Of a stretch of DNA of 45,962 nucleotides, positions 35,076 through 43,487 are shown in pieces. The stretch is from UBA8752 sp042095055. Its GTDB lineage: Bacteria; Bacteroidota; Bacteroidia; Flavobacteriales_D; Sanyastnellaceae. The stretch spans positions 1 to 45,962 of the forward strand of contig JBELBZ010000019.1 in NCBI GenBank assembly GCA_042095055.1, in the 5' to 3' direction. The position numbers and the translations under genes are program-made. The notes under the pieces are model-generated. The model was given only the letters and a program-made list of their open reading frames with translations, was not told the origin of the DNA and searched no databases. Within the stretch, counting starts at the first letter, position 1. Each line of letters begins with the position of its first letter.

Positions 35076-35776
35076 TGATTCAGCCGCTGTATGACGAAGT
35101 CCAACACGGGACGTGGTCTACGCTCTATCGCAGGCAACGCGAAAATCTCGAAGGAAAGGGGGCCCGTCTGTACCTCGATGCCCTAGACCGAATGGAGGCG
35201 CTGTCAGAAGCAGCAATACCCAGGGTAGACCAGATGTCAGCCGCTTTGAAGGGGGCCACAGGTTGGGGACTGGTCATCGTTCCTGGGCTCATTCCCGTCG
35301 ACGATTTCTTTGCTCTGCTCGCCCAACGTCAATTCTGCACATCCACTTGGGTTCGGCGTCCCGACCAGCTGGATTATCTGGAGGAGCCGGATATGTTTCA
35401 TGACACTTTTGGACATGTGCCTCCCCTCATGAATCCAGAGTTTGCATTGTTTATGCAGCGTTTTGGGGAAATCGGTGTGGACTTGAATGGAAACGCAGAG
35501 GCCGTGCTCGCCTTGCAGCGTTTGTATTGGTTTTTCGTGGAATTCGGATTCGTGGAAGAAAAGGGCATGCCGCGCGCTTTTGGGGCTGGCATTATGAGTT
35601 CTTATGGGGAGACCAACCACGCCTGGAGCCTCAAAACTGACCTGAGGAAGTTCACATTGGAAGGTGCGATGTCGACCCCTTTCACCACAACAGAGATTCA
35701 GTCGACCTATTTCCTGATCAATGACATCCCAGAGCTCATTCGTGAGATGGAAGTTTGGCATGCCAGCATGGTTTGA
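35063..35776 (+). CDS. phhA: Phenylalanine 4-monooxygenase
   Basis: 237 residues. The aromatic amino acid hydroxylase core is clear: DQLDYLEEPDMFHDTFGHVP with the two iron-binding His, and YWFFVEFGFVEE with the Glu ligand, then GAGIMSSYGET. It converts phenylalanine to tyrosine with oxygen and a tetrahydropterin. The regulatory domain of eukaryotic forms is absent, as usual in bacteria. It is divergent from the beta-glucan operon and followed 15 bp later by a methyltransferase gene. Confidence 0.93.
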   Translation: MNAPLIQPLYDEVQHGTWSTLYRRQRENLEGKGARLYLDALDRMEALSEAAIPRVDQMSAALKGATGWGLVIVPGLIPVDDFFALLAQRQFCTSTWVRRPDQLDYLEEPDMFHDTFGHVPPLMNPEFALFMQRFGEIGVDLNGNAEAVLALQRLYWFFVEFGFVEEKGMPRAFGAGIMSSYGETNHAWSLKTDLRKFTLEGAMSTPFTTTEIQSTYFLINDIPELIREMEVWHASMV

Positions 35777-35791
35777 CCACCAAAGGCAGCG

Positions 35792-36427
35792 ATGGCCGAT
35801 CTTGTCGGCATGGCTGATATGAATGATCCAGGCAAGATGTGGGATGCCCGCTATGCGGGTGAGAAGACGGTGTACGGAACGGGGCCCAATGCTTTTTTTG
35901 CCGATGTTTTGAAAGGGCTTTCCCAGGGACACATGCTGTTGCCGGGAGACGGTGAGGGCCGCAATGCGGTGCACGCAGCCGCCTCAGGTTGGTCGGTCCG
36001 GTCGTTTGACGCCTCTGAAGTCGGGGTCAAAAAAAGCGGGGATTTGGCTGCACTGCGTGGGGTCACTGTGCAAGCGGAGGTGGGAGACTGTCGCACTTGG
36101 GAGCCCGGTGAGCGTTTCGATGTCGTTGGTCTGTTTTACTTGCATTTGTTGCCTTCGATGCGGCCAGACTTTCACCACAAGGTCCAAGGATGGCTCAAGC
36201 CAGGCGGCTTGGTCGTGCTGGAGGGGTTTGGTCCCGGTCAATTGGCATTCGGCTCCGGTGGCCCGAAACGCTTGGACATGTTGTTTTCTGAGGCCATGCT
36301 GCGCCGCGATTTTTCGGGCCTGGAGGTGATCCAATGCGAAACCGTTGGTGTCGACTTGGATGAAGGTCCATATCACCAGGGTCCTGCAGAGGTGACCCGC
36401 CTGGTGGCCCGAACAGCTGAGTCCTGA
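35792..36427 (+). CDS. Class I SAM-dependent methyltransferase (TehB-like)
   Basis: 211 residues. The beginning MWDARYAGEKTVYGTGPNAFFADVL and MLLPGDGEGRNAVHAA (SAM-binding glycine region), VRSFDASEVG, FDVVGLFYLHLLP and LKPGGLVVLEGFGPGQL form the Rossmann-fold methyltransferase order found in TehB/thiopurine-type small-molecule methyltransferases. ATG 35792 and ATG 35810 (MADM / MND) are both possible starts. The substrate is unknown. It lies 15 bp after the phenylalanine hydroxylase and is convergent with the BNR-repeat gene. Confidence 0.8.
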   Translation: MADLVGMADMNDPGKMWDARYAGEKTVYGTGPNAFFADVLKGLSQGHMLLPGDGEGRNAVHAAASGWSVRSFDASEVGVKKSGDLAALRGVTVQAEVGDCRTWEPGERFDVVGLFYLHLLPSMRPDFHHKVQGWLKPGGLVVLEGFGPGQLAFGSGGPKRLDMLFSEAMLRRDFSGLEVIQCETVGVDLDEGPYHQGPAEVTRLVARTAES

Positions 36428-36430
36428 AGC

Positions 36431-37561
36431 TTACCAGCCGAACTCTTGGACGTCCACGCGGCCGAATTTCCCCGCGCCAGCCAACCACAAGGCTTTTCCG
36501 TCTGGACTGAAGCGAGCGGTGTAAAAGGCGCTGTCAGAAAAGTGCCGCCAGGATTGCCCTCCATCTTCGCTGAGATCGATCCCGCCCGGTGTGCCCACCA
36601 GTGCCAGTTGGCGGCCACCACTGCCTGGACGGTATCGGACCGATGACGCATAGCCTGGCCCGGTGCCTTCCGAGATGAGTTCCCATGTCTCGCCACCGTC
36701 CTGAGTCGTCGCTCCACGCCGGGATTGGCCCGTTTTGTCTTCCCAGTTTCCGCCCCAGATGATGCCATGCAAAGCGTCGGCAAAGTCCATAGAAAACCCG
36801 CCGGTCATCGTTCCTCCTTGTAAGAGGGGGGTGGGAAATACCTTCCAATTCAGGCCCCGATCGGTGCTGCGGTAGATGCGAGAAGCCCCTCCGCCGGAGA
36901 GCATCCAAACGGTGTCGCCAGCAGCGGCGAGGTTCCCGTTGGAGGCAGCAAAAGCAGCTTCTCCTGGCATCGCCTGGGGAACGCCACGGTCGAGGAAATC
37001 GGCGCAGGGCAGCCGGTTCCAGGACCGTCCTCCGTCTTCCGAACGCACCACACATAGACATGTGCCGATGCGGTCACCCATGGCGATGAGGGTCTGCTCG
37101 TCCAGTTTGAGGATGGCATCCATAAAGGCAGCGCTGTCCGACAGGACCCAGGTGCTTTGACGGGGCAGTTTGACGGTGCCATTGCCGAGGATTGGCGCCC
37201 TTTGGATGTGCGCGGGTGAGGCGATGGCGGTTCCCAGCACGGCATCGGATGTGACCGCGATTCCCCTGAAATGGAGCGGGACCAACGAATCCCCTACCAT
37301 CACGCCCTGGTCCTTCATGCGGTGGACTGTGGTGCTTTGGTCCTCGAGGATGACATGCACCCATTCACCGGTTGAGCCTGCAAGCCAAGCCTCGCCAGCA
37401 GCGGTGGCTTCTAGAGCCCGCCAGCTGCCTTCCATGGGTTTGTGCAGGATGCCTTGGTGGTCCACTTTCCAGTCCAAAGGGGCGCAGGAGAATGCGATCA
37501 GAGGGAGGGCCAGCAAGAGCAATGTGTTGGGCCGAGCGGATTTTGATGGAATTTTGAGCAT
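36431..37561 (-). CDS. BNR/Asp-box repeat lipoprotein
   Basis: 376 residues from ATG 37561, giving a lipoprotein signal (LLLLALPLIAFSC). Four Asp-box motifs are visible: RSEDGGRSWNRL, RSTDRGLNWKVF, TQDGGETWELIS and SEDGGQSWRHFSD, which place the protein in the beta-propeller class shared by sialidases and YCF48/Hcf136-like photosystem assembly factors. No sialidase catalytic residues (RIP, Tyr/Glu) were recognised, so an enzymatic role is not supported; Bacteroidota homologues are often annotated as oxidoreductases. The start codon shares bases with the start of the SdpI-like gene on the other strand. Confidence 0.78.
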   Translation of the reverse strand: MLKIPSKSARPNTLLLLALPLIAFSCAPLDWKVDHQGILHKPMEGSWRALEATAAGEAWLAGSTGEWVHVILEDQSTTVHRMKDQGVMVGDSLVPLHFRGIAVTSDAVLGTAIASPAHIQRAPILGNGTVKLPRQSTWVLSDSAAFMDAILKLDEQTLIAMGDRIGTCLCVVRSEDGGRSWNRLPCADFLDRGVPQAMPGEAAFAASNGNLAAAGDTVWMLSGGGASRIYRSTDRGLNWKVFPTPLLQGGTMTGGFSMDFADALHGIIWGGNWEDKTGQSRRGATTQDGGETWELISEGTGPGYASSVRYRPGSGGRQLALVGTPGGIDLSEDGGQSWRHFSDSAFYTARFSPDGKALWLAGAGKFGRVDVQEFGW

Positions 37562-37916
37562 GGCAATCACAGTTGCGTTCACTTGGGGCAATTTGGCCTT
37601 GAATCTGATACCAGGAGCCATCTTGTGGGTGATTCAAGCGGTGGTGAGGCGCAATATGCCCAAGAACCCCAACGGGACTTACGGATACCGCACACCGCGC
37701 TCCATGGCATCCCAAGAGGCTTGGGATTATGCCAATTTGCGGTCCATTGACCTCATGGCTTGGTTCAGTTGGCCCACCATGGCTGCGGCTGTCCCCTGCA
37801 CGTTGTACCTCGATGTTTCGGATGCCCAGGGGCTGTTATACGGGGCCATGACAGTGGGCTGTTTGTGGCCCTTGGCGGTGGTGGAATGGGAGTTGTCGCG
37901 CGGAAAACATCGGTGA
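37560..37916 (+). CDS. SdpI-like membrane protein
   Basis: 118 residues with about three hydrophobic segments: LALNLIPGAILWVIQAVV, MAWFSWPTMAAAVPCTLYL, LLYGAMTVGCLWPLAVV. The central NPNGTYGYRTPRSMASQEAWDYAN segment matches the SdpI/YhfL family, in which SdpI acts as an immunity protein for the SdpC toxin in Bacillus. That role is not implied here. The start ATG at 37560-37562 overlaps, on the opposite strand, the ATG of the BNR-repeat gene. Confidence 0.72.
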   Translation: MAITVAFTWGNLALNLIPGAILWVIQAVVRRNMPKNPNGTYGYRTPRSMASQEAWDYANLRSIDLMAWFSWPTMAAAVPCTLYLDVSDAQGLLYGAMTVGCLWPLAVVEWELSRGKHR

Positions 37917-37961
37917 AGGATTCATTGTTATTTCACTGTGAACCGGGCTATATTTCAAACA

Positions 37962-38318
37962 ATGAGTGGACGAATTTGGGCGCTGGCGCTGGCGGTGTTG
38001 TTGATGGTCGGATGTACCTATGATGACCTCGATTCGCTGGGCACACCCCGGGATTGTGACGCGTTTGACGTGAGCTACGGTGGAGACATTCTGCCCTTGG
38101 TGGCGGACCACTGTCAGGGATGTCATGCTGGTGGTGCTCCTTCGGCAGGCATTGGATTCGAAACGCATGGAGATGTGGCATTGTTTGCTGAAATCATGTT
38201 GGATCGGATGAGCCGGGCCGAAGGTGATACTGAGTTGATGCCCCAGTCAGGCAAGCTTGATTCTTGTTCTATCGCCCTATTTAACGCTTGGATTGAAGCC
38301 GGTAAACCCAACAATTGA
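37962..38318 (+). CDS. Cytochrome c-like lipoprotein with one CxxCH motif
   Basis: 118 residues from ATG 37962; a codon 24 bases upstream is also open but would place the signal later. The signal ends in a lipobox (MVGC). The motif CQGCH in VADHCQGCHAGG is the haem c attachment site, and LFAEIMLDRM..LMPQSGKLDSC follows, as in small haem lipoproteins often annotated as planctomycete/Bacteroidota cytochromes. It opens a cluster with YceI and DUF5777 genes; ATG of the next gene overlaps its stop (TGATG). Confidence 0.75.
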   Translation: MSGRIWALALAVLLMVGCTYDDLDSLGTPRDCDAFDVSYGGDILPLVADHCQGCHAGGAPSAGIGFETHGDVALFAEIMLDRMSRAEGDTELMPQSGKLDSCSIALFNAWIEAGKPNN

Positions 38319-38854
38319 TGAAGCAGTTCGCATTCCTATTTACACTTTGTACCCTCGCCACTGCGACCCAGGCGCAGCGTTTTGCTACCCGAGAAGCGCG
38401 CATCGCATTTCTGTCTGAAACGCCTGTTGAGGACATCCGGGCGGAGAGCAACGAGGCCTCTGCCATCTTGGATTTGTCCAATGGTCAGGTGGCCTTTCAA
38501 GTGCCCATCCTCAGCTTTCATTTTCCGAAGGCACTGATGGAGGAGCATTTCAACGAAAACTACATGGAATCGGACCGCTTTCCCAAGGCCACTTTCCGTG
38601 GTGTGGTGATGGGTTTTGATCCTGGTCAATCGGGCGCACAGCCCGTCACTGCTCAAGGCACCCTTGAGATGCACGGCGTGACCAAGGAGCGCGAAGTGAG
38701 TGGAACCCTCGAGCAAACAGAGGGCGGTTGGGTGCTGGATGCACAGTTCGACGTGCCTTGCACAGACCACAACATCGACATCCCCAAGGTGGTCACAGAA
38801 AACATCGCGGAGGTCATAGGGGTCACCCTTCACGCTGAACTGATGCAGAAATGA
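38318..38854 (+). CDS. YceI-family exported protein
   Basis: 178 residues from ATG 38318 (MKQFAFLF), overlapping the previous stop by one base; a TTG three bases earlier is not needed. The signal peptide ends ATQAQ. The lipocalin-like YceI fold is indicated by ARIAFLSETPVEDIRAESN, FHFPKALMEEHFNENYMESDRFPKATF and TLEMHGVTKEREVSGTLE. YceI proteins bind isoprenoid or lipid-like ligands in the periplasm. Its stop overlaps the next start (ATGA). Confidence 0.85.
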   Translation: MKQFAFLFTLCTLATATQAQRFATREARIAFLSETPVEDIRAESNEASAILDLSNGQVAFQVPILSFHFPKALMEEHFNENYMESDRFPKATFRGVVMGFDPGQSGAQPVTAQGTLEMHGVTKEREVSGTLEQTEGGWVLDAQFDVPCTDHNIDIPKVVTENIAEVIGVTLHAELMQK

Positions 38855-39732
38855 GGCAGGTTTATGCCGGAATGGCTGCGGGATTTCTCCTGTGCCTGAG
38901 CAGCGGATTGGTGGCGCAAGACGATTTGATGGACTTCTTTGATGAAGGAGCCCAACCGACCACGGTTACATCGGCTTTCAAGGCCGGTCGTGTCATCAAC
39001 GTTCAGAGCCCTCAGACCTCGGGCAAAGGGGAGATGAATTTCATCATTGCCCACCGTTTCGGGCGGATCAGCGATGGCTGGTATGATTTGTTTGGACTTG
39101 ACAATGCGCAGATGCGGATGGGCTTGGATTATGGCCTCACGGATCAGCTGCAGGTCGGAGTGGCCCGTTCTGGTTTTGGGAAAACCCTCGAAGTCAATGC
39201 GAAATGGCGTGTTGTGGAACAAAAAGCAGGAGGAGGATCGCCGGTCAGTTTGACGGGTTATTCTGTTTTGATGCGGGACGGGTTGCGTTTTCCAGAAGAT
39301 GGCATTCAGCGCAAAGGCGTGCACCGCATGAGTTATGTGCACCAACTTGTGGTGGCCCGCAAGTGCTCGCCCGATTTGTCTTTGGCCTTGGTCCCTTCAC
39401 TCGTGCACCGAAACCTCGTGGGCAATGCGGCCCAGGCCAATGATGTGGGAACCATCGGAGCAGGTTTCCGATACAAACTCAACAACCGGCTGTCGGTGAA
39501 TGGCGAGTACCATTACCTGCTGCCACGCCCGGTGGAAGACAACTTCGTGAATTCACTGAGCCTCGGCCTGGACATCGAAACAGGGGGGCACGTATTTCAG
39601 CTGCACATCACCAACAGCCGCGGCATGTTTGAACGGGCGTTCCTCGCGGAAACGACCAGTTCGTGGCAGGACGGAGACCTGTACTTCGGCTTCAACATCA
39701 ACCGCGTGTTCCAAGTCGGAAAGCGGCGCTGA
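38851..39732 (+). CDS. DUF5777-family outer-membrane beta-barrel protein
   Basis: 293 residues with a signal peptide ending SSGLVAQ. Alternating beta strands run through the protein (MNFIIAHRFGRISDGWYDLFG, MRMGLDYGLTDQLQVGVARSG, HRMSYVHQLVVARKCSPD, TIGAGFRYKLNNRLSVNGEYHYLLP, GDLYFGFNINRVFQV), as in the DUF5777 barrel family. It starts inside the stop of the YceI gene. The haem lipoprotein-YceI-DUF5777 order recurs in Bacteroidota, so the three proteins probably act together at the envelope. Confidence 0.82.
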   Translation: MRQVYAGMAAGFLLCLSSGLVAQDDLMDFFDEGAQPTTVTSAFKAGRVINVQSPQTSGKGEMNFIIAHRFGRISDGWYDLFGLDNAQMRMGLDYGLTDQLQVGVARSGFGKTLEVNAKWRVVEQKAGGGSPVSLTGYSVLMRDGLRFPEDGIQRKGVHRMSYVHQLVVARKCSPDLSLALVPSLVHRNLVGNAAQANDVGTIGAGFRYKLNNRLSVNGEYHYLLPRPVEDNFVNSLSLGLDIETGGHVFQLHITNSRGMFERAFLAETTSSWQDGDLYFGFNINRVFQVGKRR

Positions 39733-41208
39733 TCAGTCGACCCTTTTGAGCTGCTTTGCAGGCTTGGTGCCTGGGCGGTCGTGTTTGCGCAAATCGGCCA
39801 CCACGATGAGGTGGTCGCTGGCCTGCATGTCGTCTCCGGCATTCAATCCATACTGGGCCAAGCGGGTGTCGCTCATCGAAGCCGTTTCGAGGGCAAAGTT
39901 GCCCAGTACCTCTACGACACCATCCTGAACGATCATGTAATCGAGCTTGCCTGCGGGCCATTGGCTGTTGTCATTGCGCCAGGTGTAGTTCATGGGCTGA
40001 TCGGTTTGCAGTCCTTTCAATTCCTTGAGGGCGGTGCCGTCCCAATCTGGTCCAAAATCCGGCCCGTTGTCTGCTTCGTTGGCGATATCACCGGTAAGCA
40101 AGGTGTGCATGGCCTGTCCGGGTCCGACCATATTGAGGTCGCCGCCATAGATGACGGGCGTGCGGTTGGGGAGGTTGACCTCACCACCTGTGGCCATCGC
40201 CTCGCGCAAGAAGGCCATGTATTCATCAGCTTCCGTTTGGCGCTGCTCAGCGCCGTTGCAGCACTTCAGGTGGCTGGCAGTGACCATCCAGTCTCCGTGT
40301 TCACCCGTGTCAATCACGACGGGATATTGCCGGTAGATCTCTGGATATTCCGCAGCAATGGGCCAGCGGCTGGCCACGATGAGGTCCCAATCGTCTTTGG
40401 CCACATGCCATGAACCTGAGGCCAATGGCATCCAGGTATCGAGCAATTCTCGGACGTAGTCGGCAGAAAAGTCCTCGACTTCACTCATGCCAATGACGTC
40501 GGGTTGGACGGCCTGAAGGATGCGGGCCATGGCACCTTGTGCTGGAACCTCATCCATCCGTCGGTTCATGTTCCAGAACGCCACGCGCATTTGTGCGTCT
40601 TCATTGCGCTCCAGTGCCACAGGGACATAGATGGGGTCCTCATTGGACAAAGCCGTTCCAGCGTCATTGCTGACTTGTTGCCCAGAACTGCACCGCACGG
40701 ACCATCGAACGGGATTGTTGGTGTTGCCGAAGCCATTGACGCTGCGGTCGATGGCTATTTCGTGGGTTGTCCCTCCGTAGGTGGGGGCCATCCGTACCTG
40801 GGCATCGTTGAGAGACGACTGTTCAGTGGTGCCTCCAGACCCCGCAATGTTGACGTACCGATCGGCCAAGTGCACCACCATTTCTGCACCTTGAAATCCG
40901 CCGACAATTTGTCCTGTGGAAGCGTTGCCATCCAGATCGAGGGCAAGTTTGGTTCCATGGGGTATGATGCTCTCGTCGAGGGCAATAAGGCGGTCGAACT
41001 CGAGAAGGAAGTAGACGCGTTCACCGTCTGATTTGAAACGCACAGACTCCAGAGGTCCTGTCGTATCTGACACTGCTACGGACCCGACGTCGGTCCAATC
41101 GCTGAAATCGTGATCGATTGATACGGTGTGTTGTGCCGTGCCCATGGTACAGGCGGCCAAAACCATTACAGTTGCGGCCCAGCGGCCGAGGTGGTGTGCG
41201 GTGGACAT
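39733..41208 (-). CDS. Exported endonuclease/exonuclease/phosphatase-fold protein with N-terminal beta-sandwich
   Basis: 491 residues from ATG 41208, where a hydrophobic signal (WAATVMVLAACTMGTAQ) begins. Residues 30-190 form a beta-sandwich (FSDWTDVGSVAVSD, VYFLLEFDRLIALDE, KLALDLDGNASTG), similar to sugar-binding or DOMON-like folds. The rest is the EEP fold: RVAFWNMNRRMDE, IGMSEVEDFS, WDLIVASRWPI, SHLKCCNGAEQRQTEADE, YGGDLNMVGPG and SDHLIVVADL. These are Mg-dependent phosphodiesterase/phosphatase residues (Asn, Glu, Asp, His). It may be a secreted nuclease or lipid phosphatase. Confidence 0.8.
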   Translation of the reverse strand: MSTAHHLGRWAATVMVLAACTMGTAQHTVSIDHDFSDWTDVGSVAVSDTTGPLESVRFKSDGERVYFLLEFDRLIALDESIIPHGTKLALDLDGNASTGQIVGGFQGAEMVVHLADRYVNIAGSGGTTEQSSLNDAQVRMAPTYGGTTHEIAIDRSVNGFGNTNNPVRWSVRCSSGQQVSNDAGTALSNEDPIYVPVALERNEDAQMRVAFWNMNRRMDEVPAQGAMARILQAVQPDVIGMSEVEDFSADYVRELLDTWMPLASGSWHVAKDDWDLIVASRWPIAAEYPEIYRQYPVVIDTGEHGDWMVTASHLKCCNGAEQRQTEADEYMAFLREAMATGGEVNLPNRTPVIYGGDLNMVGPGQAMHTLLTGDIANEADNGPDFGPDWDGTALKELKGLQTDQPMNYTWRNDNSQWPAGKLDYMIVQDGVVEVLGNFALETASMSDTRLAQYGLNAGDDMQASDHLIVVADLRKHDRPGTKPAKQLKRVD

Positions 41209-41232
41209 GATGATGTGAATCAGGTTGCAAAG

Positions 41233-41643
41233 ATGGACCTTTGTGGCATGCGATTGCTCGGAACAAAAGTGTGCAAGAAGCACGACCTCGGTGTACACAA
41301 CAACCTTTTTGGCGGAACGATGCTCAGTTGGATCGATGAATTGGCTGTAGCCTATGTCAATGAAGTCTGTTTCTGCCCCAATATGGTCACTTTGAAAGTG
41401 GAGGAGGTGCTGTTCAAGTCGCCGGTCAAAGAGAACAACCTGATCAAGATATACGGCGACATCGTTCGCATTGGCAACAAGTCCATTAAGGTTGCCGTGG
41501 AGGCGAGGAAGTTCAATGTCTACAGCCACGAAGAGTCCGTGGTGACCACAACCAGCATGGTGTTTGTGCGCATTGACGAAGACGGAAATTCACTGCCCAT
41601 CGCCCAGCATGTGCGGGACAAGCACCCGGAAAAGCTGAGTTGA
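41233..41643 (+). CDS. Acyl-CoA thioesterase (hotdog fold)
   Basis: 136 residues, starting at ATG 41233 (MDLCGMRLLG) or ATG 41248. The hotdog signature is HDLGVHNNLFGGTMLSWIDELAVAYVN, with KVEEVLFKSPVKENNLIKIYGDIVRIGNKSIKVAVEARK following. YciA/acot-type enzymes hydrolyse acyl-CoA thioesters. The start is divergent from, and 24 bp from, the EEP-fold gene's start. It is cytoplasmic by absence of signal. Confidence 0.85.
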   Translation: MDLCGMRLLGTKVCKKHDLGVHNNLFGGTMLSWIDELAVAYVNEVCFCPNMVTLKVEEVLFKSPVKENNLIKIYGDIVRIGNKSIKVAVEARKFNVYSHEESVVTTTSMVFVRIDEDGNSLPIAQHVRDKHPEKLS

Positions 41644-41743
41644 TTGAAAAGGGTTGCCCCAGCGCCACCCGTTGACAAATCCAGCCTAGAGTTTCATACC
41701 CGTCGGTTCACGGATTTGACGAAAAAAGTGGCATTTTAGGGAT

Positions 41744-43465
41744 GTGGACTTGACCAAGTTCTTATGGTTTTTTGCTTTGACGTTCTTATCGCAAAGCGTT
41801 GATGCACAGTGGAATTCCATTGGTGATAGCATCTCCTTGTCCACATTCATGATCGATGGGACTTATTCCCCTGGCGTGAGCGCGGTAGATGTGGATGGCG
41901 ACGGATGGGAGGACCTCACCTTTGGAAATGACCTGCACGGCATTGACCTCTACTTGAAGTCAGAAGTGGGCTTTGTGGAGACCCCAGTGGACTTGGGGCT
42001 GTCTCCCGGGGATTGCACCCCAAAGGGTGTCGTGTGGGCCGACATGGACAATGACGCAGATCAGGACTTGTTTCTGACCTGCCGGATAGGCCACAACAGA
42101 ATTTATCGGAACCTGGGAGGATTGGTGATGCAAGACATTACCGACTCGTCAGGAATTGTGGTGGACGCGAGCCGCAAGGGCTATGGCCTTTCCCTCGCTG
42201 ACATCAACCTCGACGGTCATCTCGACCTGTTCATTGCGAATTATGTCAGTACGCTTCCCCTGGTACCCAACGAATTTTATTTGGGTGATGGAGGAGGACA
42301 TTACACGCTGGTAGAGTGGGGATTGCCGCAAGATTTGACCACTCCGAGCCATCAGGGTCAATTCATCGACCTCAATGACGATGACCGCTTGGATCTGTAT
42401 GTCATTAACGACAAAAATGACCCCAATGAGTTGTACATCGGGACGGATTCTGGCTTCGTGGACATGAGCGCGGCAACGGGCCTAAACGTGGTGACGGATG
42501 CCATGGGGACGGCATGGATTGACGAGGACCTTGATGGACAAAGGGAGGTCTATATCACGGGGTTGGACGAGGCCTTTTTTATGAAAGACACCGGCAATTT
42601 GTCATTTGTGGATGTGGCCCCTGATTACGGTTTGCCGCCTGAACCGACAACGGGGTGGTCCGTGATCGGCGCGGATTTTGACAACGATGGTTTCGAGGAT
42701 CTGTTCGTCAATTCATGCGACTTCATACACTACCAATACCCATTGCCGTTTTGGTACAGCCCACAGCCAAACAAATGGTTCCGCAATGATGAGGGGGCGG
42801 GTTGGACCGATCGGAGCGGTGCCTTGCCTCTGGATGCGCAGTTTGCGGAGATTTATGTCATGGCCCTCGCCGATTGGAACCAGGATGGAGTGATTGACCT
42901 CGCAGCGTTGCCACTGGGTACAGAGGCACTGTTGCTGGAGGGGGAGGCGCAGAGTGGCCATTGGCTGGAAGTATTGCCCCGAGGAACGGTCAGCAATCGC
43001 GATGGCATTGGAACCAAGGTCGTCGTGTACACCACCGATGAAGATGGCGCAGTGGTCACTCGGGTTCGCCAGTCTTCTTGTGGAGAGGGAATGCTTCAGC
43101 AGAATTCGCGCTGGCTGCATTTCGGTTTTGGTGCCAACGATGTCATTGACTCGTTAGAGGTGCGTTGGCCCTTGGGCTTGCAGGAGATGCATTATGATGT
43201 GCAGGTGGATCAGCGTTTGACGCTGACCGAGGGTGAGGTCCCTGTCCTCGATTGTACCTCTATGGAAGGTTACGAGCCGCTGGCTTGTGGTTGTCCCTCG
43301 GATTTTGATGGAAGTGGTGTGGTTGGAAGTGAGGACATCGTTCTTCTGCTCAGCTTCTTGGGATGTTCCGGTGATTGCTCCGGAGACATTGACCTGGATG
43401 GTTTGGTGGGATCCCAGGACATCCTCGTCTTCTTGTCCCAATATGGAACCTACTGTCTGCAGTAG
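41744..43465 (+). CDS. FG-GAP/ASPIC-UnbV exported protein with dockerin-like C-terminus
   Basis: 573 residues with a signal peptide (FLWFFALTFLSQSVDAQ); the start is GTG 41744, since the ATG at 41742 is out of frame. Six Asp-rich calcium-binding propeller motifs of the FG-GAP/VCBS kind occur (DVDGDGWEDLTF, DMDNDADQDLFL, DINLDGHLDLFI, DLNDDDRLDLYV, DFDNDGFEDLFV, DWNQDGVIDLAA), followed by an ASPIC/UnbV domain (VSNRDGIGTKVVVYT, LHFGFGANDVIDSLEVRWPLG). The last 50 residues hold two dockerin-type loops (DFDGSGVVGSEDIVLLLSFL and DIDLDGLVGSQDILVFLSQY). No T9SS sorting domain is seen. Function unknown. Confidence 0.82.
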   Translation: MDLTKFLWFFALTFLSQSVDAQWNSIGDSISLSTFMIDGTYSPGVSAVDVDGDGWEDLTFGNDLHGIDLYLKSEVGFVETPVDLGLSPGDCTPKGVVWADMDNDADQDLFLTCRIGHNRIYRNLGGLVMQDITDSSGIVVDASRKGYGLSLADINLDGHLDLFIANYVSTLPLVPNEFYLGDGGGHYTLVEWGLPQDLTTPSHQGQFIDLNDDDRLDLYVINDKNDPNELYIGTDSGFVDMSAATGLNVVTDAMGTAWIDEDLDGQREVYITGLDEAFFMKDTGNLSFVDVAPDYGLPPEPTTGWSVIGADFDNDGFEDLFVNSCDFIHYQYPLPFWYSPQPNKWFRNDEGAGWTDRSGALPLDAQFAEIYVMALADWNQDGVIDLAALPLGTEALLLEGEAQSGHWLEVLPRGTVSNRDGIGTKVVVYTTDEDGAVVTRVRQSSCGEGMLQQNSRWLHFGFGANDVIDSLEVRWPLGLQEMHYDVQVDQRLTLTEGEVPVLDCTSMEGYEPLACGCPSDFDGSGVVGSEDIVLLLSFLGCSGDCSGDIDLDGLVGSQDILVFLSQYGTYCLQ

Positions 43466-43487
43466 GGACGGGGGTATTCTATTGTTC

